Of a stretch of DNA of 5,934 bases, positions 5,722 to 5,934 are shown in pieces. The position numbers and the translations under genes were made by a program. Under the pieces are notes generated by a model that was not told the origin of the DNA, did no database searches, and saw nothing but the letters and a program-made list of their open reading frames with translations. Each line of letters opens with the position of its first letter. Positions within the stretch are counted from its first letter, which is position 1. The DNA comes from Hydrogenimonas sp. (lineage in GTDB: Bacteria > Campylobacterota > Campylobacteria > Campylobacterales > Hydrogenimonadaceae). The DNA lies in NCBI GenBank assembly GCA_021647345.1, contig JAKIUX010000077.1, positions 1 to 5,934 of the forward strand, in the 5' to 3' direction.

Positions 5722-5767
5722 TTCAATTTCTAATTTCTCATTGCTAACTGCTAATTGCTAATTGCTA
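5722..5767. repeat. Heptamer repeat array B
   Basis: Six in-register heptamers run from 5722 to 5763 (TTCAATT, TCTAATT, TCTCATT, GCTAACT, GCTAATT, GCTAATT). They are followed by a partial unit, GCTA, whose CTA (5765-5767) is the TAG stop of the right-edge gene on the minus strand. Like array A, it begins at a stop codon and is bordered by CCC. Between this array and the tandem repeat (5636-5721) I see only AT-rich DNA, with no hairpin plus U-run. Confidence 0.65.
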
Positions 5768-5934
5768 CCCCTCTTCCAGCTGCAGATCTTTTAGAGAGTA
5801 GAAGAGATTTGGGTGCTTTCTTTTGATGCTCTTTACAAGATTCTCCAAATCGACACTCTGTGCGGCTGAGGACCCCTCTTTGAGTCTCTGCTGAAGTTCA
5901 TGCATAGCCACTACCCACACGTCGTGAAAATCTA
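5765..5934 (-). CDS. C-terminal part of a small protein, possibly DUF2603/UPF0763 family; cut by window edge
   Basis: The last 55 codons are visible, ending in TAG at 5765-5767; the first complete codon ends at 5932. The visible part begins DFHDVWVVAMHELQ and ends KHPNLFYSLKDLQLEEG. It is charged, probably helical, and lacks membrane segments or cysteines, so it is most likely cytoplasmic. The frame has normal coding character, with no stops over its visible length. The tail and the position before hemN fit, from memory, the epsilonproteobacterial UPF0763/DUF2603 proteins, whose gene lies between argF and hemN in C. jejuni. I cannot verify this with 55 residues, so the family name is tentative and the function unknown. 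The gene is followed directly by heptamer array B and then the cytochrome promoter region, with no clear terminator. Confidence 0.65.
   Translation of the reverse strand, partial: DFHDVWVVAMHELQQRLKEGSSAAQSVDLENLVKSIKRKHPNLFYSLKDLQLEEG

Overview
The window looks like chromosomal DNA from a Campylobacterota (epsilonproteobacterial) organism, probably one of the sulfidic or hydrothermal free-living lineages. This rests on a HemN of the epsilonproteobacterial length and style, a hemN/Fe-S-protein gene pair that I know from Helicobacter pylori (hemN followed by a gene labelled glpC) and Campylobacter jejuni, AT-rich spacers, and a large periplasmic multiheme cytochrome. Genus-level assignment is not possible from the sequence alone. 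Every gene I can support is on the minus strand, so the reading order is from high to low coordinates.

Right edge (5765-5934): the last 55 codons of a small protein that may belong to the epsilonproteobacterial DUF2603/UPF0763 family. It ends inside a heptamer repeat array (5722-5767). Next (5529-5721) is the promoter region of the following gene, with a 22-bp tandem repeat sitting just upstream of a -10 element. Middle (3138-5528): one large gene for a Sec-exported 796-residue cytochrome with seven CxxCH heme motifs. It has a heme-free N-terminal third with an unusual conserved-looking cysteine cluster. Spacer (2834-3137): a second heptamer array, interrupted by a 117-bp palindromic, MITE-like element with a 5-bp direct repeat at its edges, then a -10 element and a GC-rich leader hairpin for hemN.

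Left part: hemN (1466-2833, start moved inward from the longest open frame), then a two-[4Fe-4S] plus double-CCG-domain oxidoreductase subunit (143-1453), then the start of a small lipoprotein (1-150) overlapping it by 8 bases. These three are packed as an operon. HemN makes protoporphyrinogen IX for heme without oxygen. The CCG protein is probably an electron carrier, possibly linked to HemN or to another dehydrogenase. The cytochrome is a heavy consumer of heme, but its closeness to hemN could be accidental.

The most interesting points are: (i) the heptaheme cytochrome, which I cannot assign to a characterised family and which has no adjacent redox partner; (ii) the repeat arrays that begin at the stop codons on both sides of the cytochrome locus, suggesting the cytochrome module was inserted between a UPF0763-like gene and hemN; and (iii) the palindromic element, whose removal restores one heptamer array exactly in register.
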